Source: Sergeia podlipaevii
Lineage: Eukaryota > Euglenozoa > Kinetoplastea > Trypanosomatida > Trypanosomatidae
Direction of reading: 5' to 3'
Length of the DNA stretch: 64,000 bases
Assembly: GCA_030849805.1 (NCBI GenBank)
Contig: JASANZ010002241.1
Location: 1-64,000 of the forward strand
Shown here: piece after piece, positions 38,510 to 48,453 of the stretch
Layout: the number at the start of each line of letters is the position of its first letter
Numbering within the stretch: the stretch's first letter is position 1
Position numbers and translations under genes: made by a program
The notes under the pieces: model-generated
Database searches by the model: none
Told to the model about the DNA's origin: nothing
Seen by the model: the letters and a program-made list of their open reading frames with translations, nothing else

Positions 38510-39368
38510 GTTTTTTCTCTTTAAAGAAAGAAGAGGCGGGTATTTCTTAAAAGTCCTCTGTATGCCCATCGCTGCCTTTGTAAAACGTAGGTAGTGTTAG
38601 AGTGAAAGTGTGCTTGTATTCAAAAGCAAATCGCGGGCAAATTCATCCTATATATCATGTACGTGTGTATCATGTATATGTATATATATATTCATCGTCC
38701 GACCAGCATCAATGTACCTGATCATCAAGAGGGATGTTGTGCTCCCTCCATCTGCGTACATGTGAAGGGTGAGAGAGAGAAAGAGAAAAAGAAGATGTGT
38801 GTGTGTGTGTGTGTCTATTCTTCGCCCGTGCCTCTCGCACACACACGCACACGCACGCGCACTCTCTCTCTCTCTAGCACTGATTCGCCCCACCATATCT
38901 ATGCATTCGCCTTGTGGCTGCAGTTTGTTTGTTTGATTTTTGCCTTTTTTTCATCTTTATATATAATGGGTATTTGCACCGTCTCAATAAAAAAGAAGTT
39001 TTTTTAAAAGCGTGTCCTTTTTTCAACTTAATTTGTATTTTTAAGAAAAAAAAAAAAGAACACAATCAAACAACGCAAACACACATACCCTGCAATAATA
39101 CAGATGTACACACACACAAAAACACACAAACAAACACCTTTGCATTTAAAATAAATACGTAAGATCAAAAACCAAATCATTATGTAATGTCCATAGACAT
39201 AACCATCGCGCGCGTACACTCACACACTTCCCATGCGCCAAGTTGGTGGTTGCCCTGATTCGACCCCGTGAAGAATGCACATCAGAGGAAGGAAAGAGCT
39301 GATATAATCGTATCGGTTCAAGCATGTATTTAAGAATCCCCAAACAAAAAAAAAACGATCAGCATTAC

Positions 39369-39405
39369 AAATAAAAATAAAAATAAAGATAAAAATAAAA
39401 ATAAA
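39369..39405. repeat. (AAATA)n-like microsatellite
   Basis: AAATA/AAATAA units, about six copies with one G interruption. Followed 35 bases on by a 30-base AT repeat (39441-39470). Confidence 0.85.
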
Positions 39406-39437
39406 CTACAATCCCGTTTAATAGAAAAAGAAAGGCA

Positions 39438-39475
<38 letters not shown>

Positions 39476-39611
39476 AACGATCCGTATTGACGAAGAAGTA
39501 CTTGTCAATGACACTTACTTAGAAAAGAAAAAGACTAAAAAAAAAAAAGCGCCGCTGTGCATGAAATATACTTGGCCAGCAAAATAAAAATATTAAGAAA
39601 GAAAGAAAGTA

Positions 39612-40268
39612 TTAAAGGCTCTCCTCGAAGCCACTCTTACCTAGTTTGCTGTCCCTATCCTCACTCACAAGCTGGCACTCGGTGGGGGTTCGAGGTGACT
39701 GAGACTGATAAGGAATAAGTGGCTTGCATTTCATCACCATAATAGTGGTGAGGACCGCAATCACCACCTGCATGCACCAGCCTGTAAGAAGAATAGCAGC
39801 CCCGTAGGCAATGTCAAAGTGCTCCTTGATACGATCGCCATCAAGGAGGGTCGTGTGGTAGAACCAGACGCCAGCAAGACAACCGAAACCAATGATGAGA
39901 ATCGCCACGTTAATGTGCGCCATTATCATCGGAAACTTCATGCTCACACAGCTGCACGTAGCCAGAGTGAAGGCAATTGCATTTGTCAGTACAGTCGCAA
40001 GGCCAATAATCGTGAAAGATGCGCCGACATTCACGAGCGTCATGAGACGCTTAGACGGAGGAGGGAAGCCCTTGTCAGGGAGGTTGAGTGGATTGCTCCT
40101 ATGCGGTCCGCAGCGCTTCATGCCCCACAGCGAGTAGCACAAGCGATACTTGGCACCAGTGTAGATCTCCTTACAGCGCAGCATATCAGCAGGAATAGAG
40201 ATGGTCACAAAAATAAACACAATCCACTCCGCTACACAGAGAAGAGTAGCAAATAAACATGTGGACAT
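39612..40268 (-). CDS. Amastin 2 (diverged)
   Basis: 218 residues, same plan as amastin 1: membrane spans near 5-27, about 82-104, 112-135 and 156-178, with the signature CYSLWGMKRC (44-53) and GPHRSNPLNLPDKGFPPP after it. The post-signature phrase (N-P-x-x-L-P-x-x-G-F-P) is shared by all three copies here. Overall identity to the other two is low, so this is an older duplicate. The cytosolic tail is longer (about 40 residues), Ser/Pro/Glu-rich, with one juxtamembrane Cys near 182. A four-span plasma-membrane protein, expected at the cell surface; ligand or activity unknown for the family. Flanked by amastin 1 downstream and the broken amastin upstream. Confidence 0.85.
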   Translation of the reverse strand: MSTCLFATLLCVAEWIVFIFVTISIPADMLRCKEIYTGAKYRLCYSLWGMKRCGPHRSNPLNLPDKGFPPPSKRLMTLVNVGASFTIIGLATVLTNAIAFTLATCSCVSMKFPMIMAHINVAILIIGFGCLAGVWFYHTTLLDGDRIKEHFDIAYGAAILLTGWCMQVVIAVLTTIMVMKCKPLIPYQSQSPRTPTECQLVSEDRDSKLGKSGFEESL

Positions 40269-40648
40269 GATTTCCTCCTCTTCCCTTCAGTCTTTCAAAA
40301 ATGAATGTATATCGTACTACTTTCGCTACACTCTTAGAGAGCTTTACTTCTTTTATGTATTCCCTCAATAAGATCGCCTGAGATATAGGTACTTGTGTTT
40401 ACTACTTCAAGGTTGTATGAGAAACCCTCTCCCTCTCACTCTCTCTCTGTATGTGTGTATGTACAAAGAAGAGAAGAGAAAAAAAAAGAAAAAAAACACA
40501 ACGTGGAAGACAGCGTGATTTCCTAATATGTGTGTGTGTGCAGAGTGAGAGATATGCTTCACTTCTTATCAAAAGGAGATGTTTAGATGTTAAACTTGAT
40601 ATATACCATAAATGAAAAGAAAGAAAAAGAAAAAAAAAAAAAAGAATA

Positions 40649-40656
<8 letters not shown>

Positions 40657-40684
<28 letters not shown>
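40657..40684. repeat. (AAT)n array
   Basis: About nine AAT units, preceded by a short TA run. It is inverted relative to the main arm of the array at 41971-42013. Confidence 0.85.
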
Positions 40685-41970
40685 TAAAGGATCAATTTAA
40701 AAAGATGAGAAGATAACTGCAACAAACACGGAGATATGCAGCAATACGCAAAAGTAGTACGAAGAGAATGAAGAGGGAAGGAGCGGAGGAAGGGAGAAGA
40801 GAATAGATGCTTCTTTGATACGCACTCCTTCAATAAATTTATTTCACTTTGATCATTTTCGCATACATATTTTCTCAATTGGCACAGCTCGCCCCTTATA
40901 AATTGATAAAAACAAGGAATGGCTTCTCCTATAGTCATTTACTGATATATAAATAGTAAGTATGCATGTATTTATGTTTATGTATGTATGTATTCACATA
41001 TGTAAAAAAAAAAAAAAAGATTAATAAATATACGTAAATGCTTTTAGGAAGTCCACTGGCCAAAAGCAAAAGAACAAGTAAAACAAAAAAAAAAGACAAG
41101 ATAACAATGTAGAAGAAGAAAAAGTCAGAAATGAACAAAAAAGTGATTTAATGGAGAACAAACTATTTTTACCCTTCCCTCTTTTTCTTCGCTATTGTTC
41201 TGAAGTTCCTTCTCTTTCTCCCCTCTGCACAACATTACCTCTCAATCATATCTTGATAAATAGAAATATAAGTGAATACCGCTTCAATCAGAGTAGCATT
41301 AACTCATTTCTGTCTTCACCTTTCTAGCAATTTCAAATTCTGGACTCCTATAATGTTTCACAACGAAAAAGATTAACGAATGAATAAGCCGTCATTTCTT
41401 TTGTTTCCTGCCAGTGAAACCTCGGTGCACCATTCTAAGTTGTCTACTTTCAATATATAATAGATACCTTTCACCAAAAAATGGGAAACAAAAAAAACAC
41501 TTTGAAATTTAAAAAAAATGTTTTCTTAACCCATCATTTTCTTTCTTTTCTTTAATATTGGTATTTCCCCTACATAACAATGATCACTTAAATTAAAAAT
41601 GGTAAAGTGACGCCAAGTACACCGTGCACATGTGAAAAAATATAACCACATGTTCAATTGAAAAGTATCAACTCGTTAGACAGCTATATAGCTGTAGTGA
41701 CTTAGATGAGGCTGCGCAAATCTAATCTCACAGCAAGCCATAATCAGATAATATAATAATGTAACAATAACTATAATAACAAGCCTCGAGTCCAGCAAAT
41801 AGAAGCAACGGTACAAAATTCTGCGCCATTTCCCATTGCCAAGCCCGTCAATAAGAACGAGAGATCAAAAAATGCAACACCCACATAAACCATGTGCAAC
41901 GACTGTACGCTAAGCAACACATAAAAAAAAAAGGAGAATGACATGAAAACACGGGAGGTAAAATGCAATA

Positions 41971-41971
41971 T

Positions 41972-42013
<42 letters not shown>
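41971..42013. repeat. Palindromic (TAA)n/(TTA)n array
   Basis: Four to five AAT units run directly into about nine ATT units (centre near 41985), forming a self-complementary sequence able to fold as a hairpin or cruciform. It lies about 120 bases downstream of the broken amastin's stop. Confidence 0.85.
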
Positions 42014-42015
<2 letters not shown>

Positions 42016-42131
42016 GCATTTAAAAAAAGAGAGAGGAAGGAAGAGAGAGAGTGAGGGAGAAATTTTTATAGACTCTACACAGAGCATTAGCATTCAGCCT
42101 AAAGCAAAACGCAACGCACATGTTTGCCAAG

Positions 42132-42748
42132 CTACAAGCTTTCGTAGTCCCTCTCAGGCTCCTTGACATCCTTGCTGGAGCCACTGCCGCCGCTACAGCA
42201 GCCACAACAGCAGGCGCCAAAAATAAAAATGATCATGATCGCCATCTGCAGGCACCACGCCGTCAGCACAATAGCAGCGCCGTACGCAAGACTGAAGTGC
42301 TTGTGGATGCGGTCGCCGCCGAGGGTGGCGCTGTGCGTGTACCAGAAGCCACCAAGGCGGCCGAATGACATAAACAAGAAGATGGCGTTCAGTATCGAGA
42401 GAATCATCGGTGTGATCATGCTCACACACTTGCAAGCAGCAAGAACAAAGAGAATGAACGCAATAAAGGCCACAATAGTGCCGATGATGTCGAATGCAAT
42501 CGAGCAATTAGCAATAGGGGTCTTGAGTTTTCCCGCAGGCGCGGGGAAGCCACGATTCTTCAGCTTGAACGGATTGTTCTTGTGGGGGAGCCGCACTTCT
42601 TAGCACCCCACAGCGAGAAGCAGTCGCGCTTCGCAGGCTTCACAACGGTCTTCGCGCGGATGGTGTCAGTGCCGATGGAGATGGCGGCAAAGAGAAACAC
42701 AATGAACTCCAGAACGGCACAGATCGCACCAAAGATAGTTGCTGACAT
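42132..42748 (-). pseudogene. Amastin 3, frameshifted
   Basis: Amastin-family gene in two frames. From 42748 the first frame gives the start, first membrane span and signature CFSLWGAKKC, then leaves the family sequence and stops at 42560. The rest (GFPAP loop and three membrane spans, with a Cys-rich end CCCGCC after the last span) continues in another frame to 42132. Compared with amastin 1 at 37892-37900, a G-run near 42582-42588 is longer by two bases, which accounts for the break. The N-terminal part is almost identical to amastin 1. It is either a young pseudogene or a sequencing/assembly error in a G-run. Its upstream flank is not that of amastin 1 but a copy of the DHHC 2 leader. Confidence 0.8.
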
Positions 42749-42957
42749 GATGAAACAACAAAAAGCTGAGAATTTTCGTAGTGGTTTGACAGCAAGTGTG
42801 GTGGGACGTGGTTCAAGTAAATAAGCGGCTTCGTAGACGGTAGAATGAAACTGTTGGCTTACTGGAAAAATGGGTTAAAAGAAAGAAATAGAAAGAAAGA
42901 AAAAAGAAAGATAAGTAGATAAACTACAAGTCAAATAATGAGAGTGGGATATAGTAC
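42748..42957 (-). repeat. 210-bp leader duplication, copy B
   Basis: Gap-free match to 35571-35780 with four substitutions. On the coding strand it ends exactly at the amastin 3 start codon, so the broken amastin carries the leader and splice signals of a DHHC gene. The join lies at an ATGATG microhomology. Confidence 0.9.
42862..42910 (-). promoter_or_regulatory. Candidate trans-splice acceptor of amastin 3
   Basis: Pyrimidine-rich tract (42878-42910 on +, purines there) then AG at 42862-42863, identical in design to the DHHC 2 acceptor. Predicted 5' UTR about 113 bases. Confidence 0.5.
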
Positions 42958-43451
42958 TGATGAGATTGATAAAAGAAAAAAATCGTGTACAGGTTTCATT
43001 GATTGCACCGCGCTTCTCTGTATATTTGTTTGTTGTGTTTGACAATATACAAGCACTAGAAGAAGAGAAAAGATGTCGAGAGCATCTGATGCATAGAATG
43101 ATTAGTCATAGAAAAAGTAAACAATAGAAGAAATAGAAGGCAAACAAAGAAGAAGAGGAAAGAAAATGTGATGCTGCCAATAGTAAAAGAAAAAAAGAAA
43201 AAAAAATAGTGAAAAGAAAGAAAGATGAAGTGTACACTAGGCTCTCTCTTTCTCTTTCAGTCCATTTCTAGTATTCCGTCTAGCCTGCCATAGTCCTCTC
43301 TTCTCCTCTCTTTCTCCTGGTCTCTTGCTCACACACTCTCAAAGCCCTCTGTTCTTCTTTCCAACACAACGGAAGAGCTAAGCACACACACACACACACA
43401 TACACGTGTGTGTGTACGTAGATATGTATCGCACGAGTGTATACAGGAGTG
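42958..43451. other. Intergenic spacer
   Basis: Purine-rich on + through 43060-43230, then CA repeats at 43384-43400 and GT at 43407-43415. Contains the 3' UTR of DHHC 3. No gene. Confidence 0.6.
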
Positions 43452-44387
43452 CTACACAAGGTGCTCCATATCTGCACTACTGCACGTTTCCCATAGCAAG
43501 CCACGCCCGTCACGTATCGGGGCGAAGGGGAATATCATTTTCCACCACCTTCGATCCGCCCCAAACAGATCGTAAACGTGCTCCTCCTGCGCAATTGCGT
43601 TCAGTTTCGCATGGTCGCTGGCGCCAGTTTTCTTGGCGATGTGCTTAGAGACGGAAGTTTGGCCTCGGTACGCCATAAAGAGAAAGTGACAGGCAAATGC
43701 AGCGAAGGCAATCGCCATAGCCGAGGAGAGAACCAAGGAAGTAACAATCAGCAGCACAACGCCAAAGTTGTCCTCCGCGCTCCAGAAGTCAATGTGTCCA
43801 AAGTGGGCATAGCAGCTGTACAAGGTCGTAAAGACCACGTGGAAGGCGCCTAAAGGAATATATGCCAGAAAGAGCAGGAAGTACTTCCCGTTGTCCCGAC
43901 CCACGCAGTTGTTGATCCAAGGGCAGTGGTGGTCCATGCGATACACGCAGTGATTGCACATATTGCAGTGATGGGCGTTATCCGGCTTAAACCTCTCGCA
44001 TTTCCCGCAATAGCGCAGCTTTCCTTCTCTGTCTAGCTGCCTCACTTCAAAAGGATTGTCACTAAATGCCTTCCCTTCATAGACGGGAGGCCTCGCCCAG
44101 GGCTCGGCAGAGACGTACCCAGGCGCTGTGAAAATAGCAAGATAGAAATTATAATACACCATTATACCACAGAAAGCGATCATGACATGACAATAGTAGT
44201 AGTATAGCCATGACGCCGTGCCCAACACGCATGCCTGGCGCAGCTGCGTTAAGCATCCGTGGTAATATGGAATAATATTCGCCGCAATGAGAAGAACGGC
44301 AAAAACACCCCCAATGTACCCACATCCCAGCAGGCACCACCCGACTAGTCCGCGAGGACGATAGCTATGCACATTACGAGTGCACAT
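43452..44387 (-). CDS. DHHC palmitoyltransferase 3
   Basis: 311 residues from the ATG at 44387; a longer frame upstream is not family-like. Membrane segments near 15-37 and 55-80 with the landmark FTAPGYVSAEPWA, then NPF-x-V and the zinc ribbon YCGKCERFKPDNAHHC. DHHC has Cys155 and is followed by PWINNCVGRDNGKYF. Two more segments lie near 170-190 and 205-235, with a TTxE-like variant (QTSVSKH) after the last. It is the most canonical and shortest of the three DHHC genes here, close to PFA3/ZDHHC-type enzymes. Expected to palmitoylate membrane proteins. It lies directly upstream of the broken amastin in the same transcription unit. Confidence 0.9.
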   Translation of the reverse strand: MCTRNVHSYRPRGLVGWCLLGCGYIGGVFAVLLIAANIIPYYHGCLTQLRQACVLGTASWLYYYYCHVMIAFCGIMVYYNFYLAIFTAPGYVSAEPWARPPVYEGKAFSDNPFEVRQLDREGKLRYCGKCERFKPDNAHHCNMCNHCVYRMDHHCPWINNCVGRDNGKYFLLFLAYIPLGAFHVVFTTLYSCYAHFGHIDFWSAEDNFGVVLLIVTSLVLSSAMAIAFAAFACHFLFMAYRGQTSVSKHIAKKTGASDHAKLNAIAQEEHVYDLFGADRRWWKMIFPFAPIRDGRGLLWETCSSADMEHLV

Positions 44388-45389
44388 GATACCTATGGAT
44401 GGATGTATTACTGATGCAGTTGATCCTGATTCGTTTTTTTTGTAAGACGCAATGCCTTTCCACTCAGGCAGGCGCGCACGCGCAAGTTGAATAAGGAATA
44501 TCACTGGCAATATATATATATATATATATTAGTGACTCGCAACTCTCTACGAAAAAAAAAAATAAAGAAAACAAACTATTGAACTTCTTTATTTTCAATT
44601 AGCAGCTAAAAGAAACCGCAAAGCAAAACAAAAAGATGTTATGTCTATGTTATATCGGAAAGAATGGATGCAAGTGTACGCAAACCTCAATCAAGCACAG
44701 CGCAAGAGATTAGCCTTGCTCTTTTATCCCTCTTTTCAAAAGAGTAAGTATCCACTATTGAATGTATGGTGGGTGGTATGCACATGTGCACATAGAAGGA
44801 AAAAAAAGACATTTTAAAAAAAAGGAAAAGGGGGGGGAATCGAAGAGAAGCAGCAAAAAAAAAAAAAAGGAACCAGCTTTCCTGCAGAGAAGAAATGCTT
44901 TTTCCTTTCATTCCAGAGAAGACGCTATGAAAAAGATACACACAAGGACTACGAAGGCGAATAATAATTTCTCCTGCCCTTGTATGTAGTTGTGGTCAGG
45001 TACTGGTCCTCAGGTGATGCAAACATATATATCATCTCCACACACTCACCATTGTTTTGTTTCGTTCTTTTCTTTTTTGAGTTGCGTTTCCTTTGCGCTA
45101 GTAACTTAACGAAAGAATTGAAACAAAAGAAAATTGACTCGCACGATTAGACCCCCCTAAATATGAATATGTATATACGATATATCTCTCTTCCCCTATT
45201 CACCCTAGAAAAAGTAAATAAAAGTAAACTGCAATATCCGCTCACCCATACTAATATATAACTAATTAACACCATTTTTGAAATGATAAGTATCTCTCCG
45301 TTCCATATCACTTCTCAGATATTTCGTTGCATTGAGGTTACTTTCAGTAATGATCCTAAAAGCCTCGTCCGCTCCCTGATAACCTCGTC

Positions 45390-45420
<31 letters not shown>

Positions 45421-45758
45421 AAAAAAAATATAAGTTTTTAAGTAAGAAGAATATCAGGGTCCCTCGTTTTCATTATGTGAGGTGGTAGACATATATATAT
45501 ATGTATATTTGCATTGTGACGAGAAGATAGAGGAGGGAACATATACCCCCGCTTCTCCGGCACCACAGTCCTCAAAATCCTCCACCCCTCTCATCGCGCA
45601 CAGGCGTAAAGGCGCGCATATAACGTGCGGTACCCATTCACACCCAGGCATACGAGCCTTTGAAAAAAAAACTACCTAAGATCACACACCCACACACACA
45701 CACACTAAATAGCGAGCACAGTAGCAGATTTTTCTCTCTCTCTCCCCGCCTCCATCCT
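44388..45758. other. Intergenic spacer
   Basis: 1.37 kb. TA repeat 44510-44529, an eight-G run near 44830-44837, GT repeat 45391-45417 and CA repeat near 45688-45703. 45500-45660 is less repetitive but has no credible frame. No gene. Confidence 0.6.
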
Positions 45759-46499
45759 TTATGCCCTAGCCTTTGCCTCCTGGTTCTTAAGTGCTAGTTC
45801 GATCAGCTCAGCCACCTTGGCGTTGTCGAGCTGCAGTCCGCTGTTCTCAATACGCTCCAGCATCGACACAAGCTGGGTAACATTTCCAGACTCGGTCAGT
45901 GCGTCCACGATACGAAGCAGAGAAAGCACCTCTGTTTCTACCTTCGGGGACTTCATGCGAATGCTGTCTGCCATGAGATGGCCCTGGTCAGGGGTGATGC
46001 CATTGATGGCCTTGGACACGATGCCGTAGCGCTCCACGATGCTATCGATCTTGTTGCGATGAAGGTTAGAGTTACGCACAAAGGGCCTGATGAAGGCATA
46101 TTGCTGGAAGAAGTGTCGGAGGTCAACTACGAAGTCCTTGATGACTGGGAAGTTGGGAAGAGGGCCAACTGTGGTCACGTGCTGAGCAAAGGTAATGCAG
46201 GCAAGCGAGTTGATACCGTTGATGCTCATCGCGCAGCTGCCGCACACACCCTCGCAGCAGGAGCTACGGAAAGCTAGAGTTGGGTCCTGGTGAGCCTTCA
46301 CTGCAATGAGCAGATCGAGGACCATGTAGTCGTGATGTTTGTCGTACTCGTAGCTCTCCACGCGAGAGCAGTTCTTCTCTGGGTCAAAGCGGACCAACTG
46401 GAGGATGGCCTTCCCTGCGTTGGCCTCTCCAGCGGCATCCGTGGCGGCCATGCGGCGCACCATCGTCTTATATGGCTGGGTAGACACCTTGCGAAGCAT
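45759..46499 (-). CDS. SDH2N: Succinate dehydrogenase iron-sulfur subunit, N-terminal half (SDH2N)
   Basis: 246 residues. Short mitochondrial presequence (MLRKVSTQPYKTMVRRM), then a ferredoxin-type [2Fe-2S] domain with Cys81, Cys86, Cys89 and Cys101 in SSCCEGVCGSCAMSINGINSLAC spacing. The usual C-terminal [4Fe-4S]/[3Fe-4S] domain is absent; instead about 100 residues of helical sequence follow. Established knowledge: trypanosomatid complex II has its iron-sulfur subunit split between two genes (SDH2N and SDH2C), and this is the N-terminal partner. It passes electrons from succinate oxidation in the mitochondrial inner membrane. The second gene is not in this window. An alternative start at Met13 or Met17 would lose the presequence. 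Confidence 0.9.
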   Translation of the reverse strand: MLRKVSTQPYKTMVRRMAATDAAGEANAGKAILQLVRFDPEKNCSRVESYEYDKHHDYMVLDLLIAVKAHQDPTLAFRSSCCEGVCGSCAMSINGINSLACITFAQHVTTVGPLPNFPVIKDFVVDLRHFFQQYAFIRPFVRNSNLHRNKIDSIVERYGIVSKAINGITPDQGHLMADSIRMKSPKVETEVLSLLRIVDALTESGNVTQLVSMLERIENSGLQLDNAKVAELIELALKNQEAKARA

Positions 46500-47175
46500 T
46501 CTTGCTCAACTTGATGCGCTGAGTATTTGTACAAGAAAAAAAACGAGAGAGAGAGAGAGAGAGATAAAAAGAATGTATCTCTATGGTCTGTCTGAGTGTA
46601 GATTTGCTTGCGTCTAGGCACGCGTGTGTGTTTGTGTGTGTGTATCCTTTCATTTGTGAATATTCAAGTTATTAAATAATGAAAAATATGCAATAAATTG
46701 AAAGAAAGAAAGAAAGAAAGAAAGAAGGGGGAAAAGTACAGTTGAGTCAGTTATCAGTAGGAAACATTAGTGAAAGTTACAACAAAGATATAAAAATAAA
46801 AATTGTGTAGAATGGTGAAAGCCCTTCAAACCAGCAGTTCTCCTTCCTTGCCAAGAAAAAAAAAAAAGAGTGGGGAGGCCATGTTGTCTGAGCAGCTTGC
46901 GTTTTGTATGTGTCTCACTTTCGTCATCATCGAGTTGGTTGTGTGCCCTGTATCAAAAAGAAAAGGGAGAGGGAAAGAAAACAGAAACATAGCACAAACA
47001 AACATGCCCTTGGCGAGGCGTCCGAGTGGCCAACAAGTGATGAAAAACGATGGGTAAACGGATGTAGGCAAATATGTTTAAAAAAAAAAAAAAAAAATAA
47101 GCGAAACAAAGATTACTAACAACTAAACAAAAATGGAGCCCATACATGACCACATTCCCTCTCACCTCGGTCAAC
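46500..47175. other. Intergenic spacer
   Basis: GA repeat 46544-46562, GT run 46622-46643, GAAA repeat 46700-46726, A-runs 46857-46867 and a long one near 47080-47097. A short tRNA-like D-arm phrase near 47011 does not extend to a tRNA. No gene. Confidence 0.6.
46700..46726. repeat. (GAAA)n microsatellite
   Basis: Six to seven GAAA units; on the coding strand a (TTTC)n pyrimidine tract in the 676-bp spacer upstream of SDH2N. Confidence 0.85.
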
Positions 47176-47793
47176 CTACGGTTCAGCCACAAAGAGGCCC
47201 CAATCTTTAATCTCAAGGGACCCGACTGCTTCTTGAAGCATCAGAGCTGCCTCCTCCTCGGTCATCAGTCGTTCTACCATCTTCGCGTCTGAGCTCTCAG
47301 GATGAATGCGCACCGGCACGGAGATCGACACCAACACTTCCGTCGAAATCAATGGGAGAAACCGAAGCACGGCAAGACCGACCAAGACGTCGTTCTCTCT
47401 TCCAGTTTCATTGTACTTGCATATCTTCATTACACCAGTCGTCAGAGATGCGTAGGCACACACACGGCCACTGTCAGCGGCAACACCCGATGACAGCTGC
47501 GCCAAATGCGGATAGGTCGACGGTGGAAGCAAGGAAGTAGTGAAGGAGGTCACATTCTTCATGTCGCATGCGTTGTCGCGTGCCAACTGGGCGTAAAAGA
47601 ACTTTCCTGCGTCTGCGTCCGCCACCTCACGCTCGCGGGAAAGCAGTTCTACCACGAGAGTTGCACCTGTGGAAGCATCAGAGTACACCTCTTGATTGTC
47701 CGGGACCTGGCGAAAGTCAGATATATCGACCATGCACACCGGCACTTTGCATTGCATGGCGCCACCAAAAAGCTCAACAGGTTTGTACTCCAT
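47176..47793 (-). CDS. MOG1: Mog1-like Ran-binding protein
   Basis: 205 residues from the ATG at 47793. It begins with LFGGAMQCKVP and VCMVDISDFRQVPDNQEVY, the signature N-terminus of Mog1/PsbP-like Ran-GTP-binding proteins, and the rest (beta-rich, 60-205) follows the usual length of about 190-220 residues. In other eukaryotes Mog1 binds Ran, helps nucleotide release and supports nuclear transport; a nuclear or cytosolic location is expected. The upstream part of the frame (to 47925) is hydrophobic spacer translation and was excluded. Very good family match by N-terminal pattern; function in trypanosomatids inferred. Confidence 0.88.
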   Translation of the reverse strand: MEYKPVELFGGAMQCKVPVCMVDISDFRQVPDNQEVYSDASTGATLVVELLSREREVADADAGKFFYAQLARDNACDMKNVTSFTTSLLPPSTYPHLAQLSSGVAADSGRVCAYASLTTGVMKICKYNETGRENDVLVGLAVLRFLPLISTEVLVSISVPVRIHPESSDAKMVERLMTEEEAALMLQEAVGSLEIKDWGLFVAEP

Positions 47794-48402
47794 TCCTATT
47801 TGTTTTTTTTTTGGTGGTGGTGCTATCTTTAAAAAAAGGATAAGTACAAGTGCGTGATTAAATATTATGTGTGCTTTAGGTACCTTTGTAAAAATTGAAG
47901 AAATAAGAAAAATGCAATACATCAAAAAAAAAAAGAGAAAGAGAGATAGTAGAGGGGGTGATAGTAGTCAACATAGCAAAACAAAGGGATATTAACAGGA
48001 GCCAAAGGTTTTGGCATATCAGCAAATTGACATTTGCACACTCCATCGTTGTTGCTTTTTCTTTTCTTTTCATTATAGAGAAACAATACACACACAGAAG
48101 GGAAAGCAGAAAGGTAACACCCGGTTGCACTACTGGTGCTTCCTCCGTGTACATGTTATTGCTATTTTTATCACCATTGTATGGCTTCACTCGGAACATA
48201 GAAGAAGAAAAAAAAAAATAGGCAAACAAAAAGCTCAAACCACATCGTGCTGCATTATACTCCATATACAGCCCTGGGTTATTCCTACCCACATCCACAA
48301 AAAGAACAAAAACTGGCACAAAAAGACATCTTCAGAGACTGAGGCACGCGGTGGTCAGGAAACAAAAAAAAAAAGCAGTTGAGAACGAAGCTTTCCAGAC
48401 TC

Positions 48403-48453
<51 letters not shown>

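Larger units (their letters stand above)
38057..39611. other. Intergenic spacer rich in microsatellites
   Basis: 1.55 kb between amastins. GTTT repeats 38486-38509, GT 38795-38813, CA about 38838-38858, CT 38861-38875, an AAATA-type array 39369-39405, (AT)n 39441-39470 and GAAA at 39598-39608. No gene supported. Confidence 0.65.
40269..42131. other. Long intergenic segment bounded by inverted AAT/ATT arrays
   Basis: 1.86 kb. An AAT array at 40657-40684 and a complementary AAT/ATT array at 41971-42013 enclose about 1.29 kb of non-repetitive sequence. In it, part of the + strand is pyrimidine-rich (41160-41230, 41300-41420), unlike neighbouring spacers. No frame of gene size on either strand. 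The origin of the enclosed segment is unknown. Confidence 0.55.

Noticed and set aside
38486..39470. Possible CRISPR-like or satellite array in the amastin spacer
   Set aside because: Units are 2-5 bases long simple repeats without spacers; ordinary microsatellites.
47011..47045. Phrase resembling a tRNA D-arm (GGCGTCCGAGTGGCC)
   Set aside because: No anticodon stem, TPsiC arm or acceptor pairing follows.
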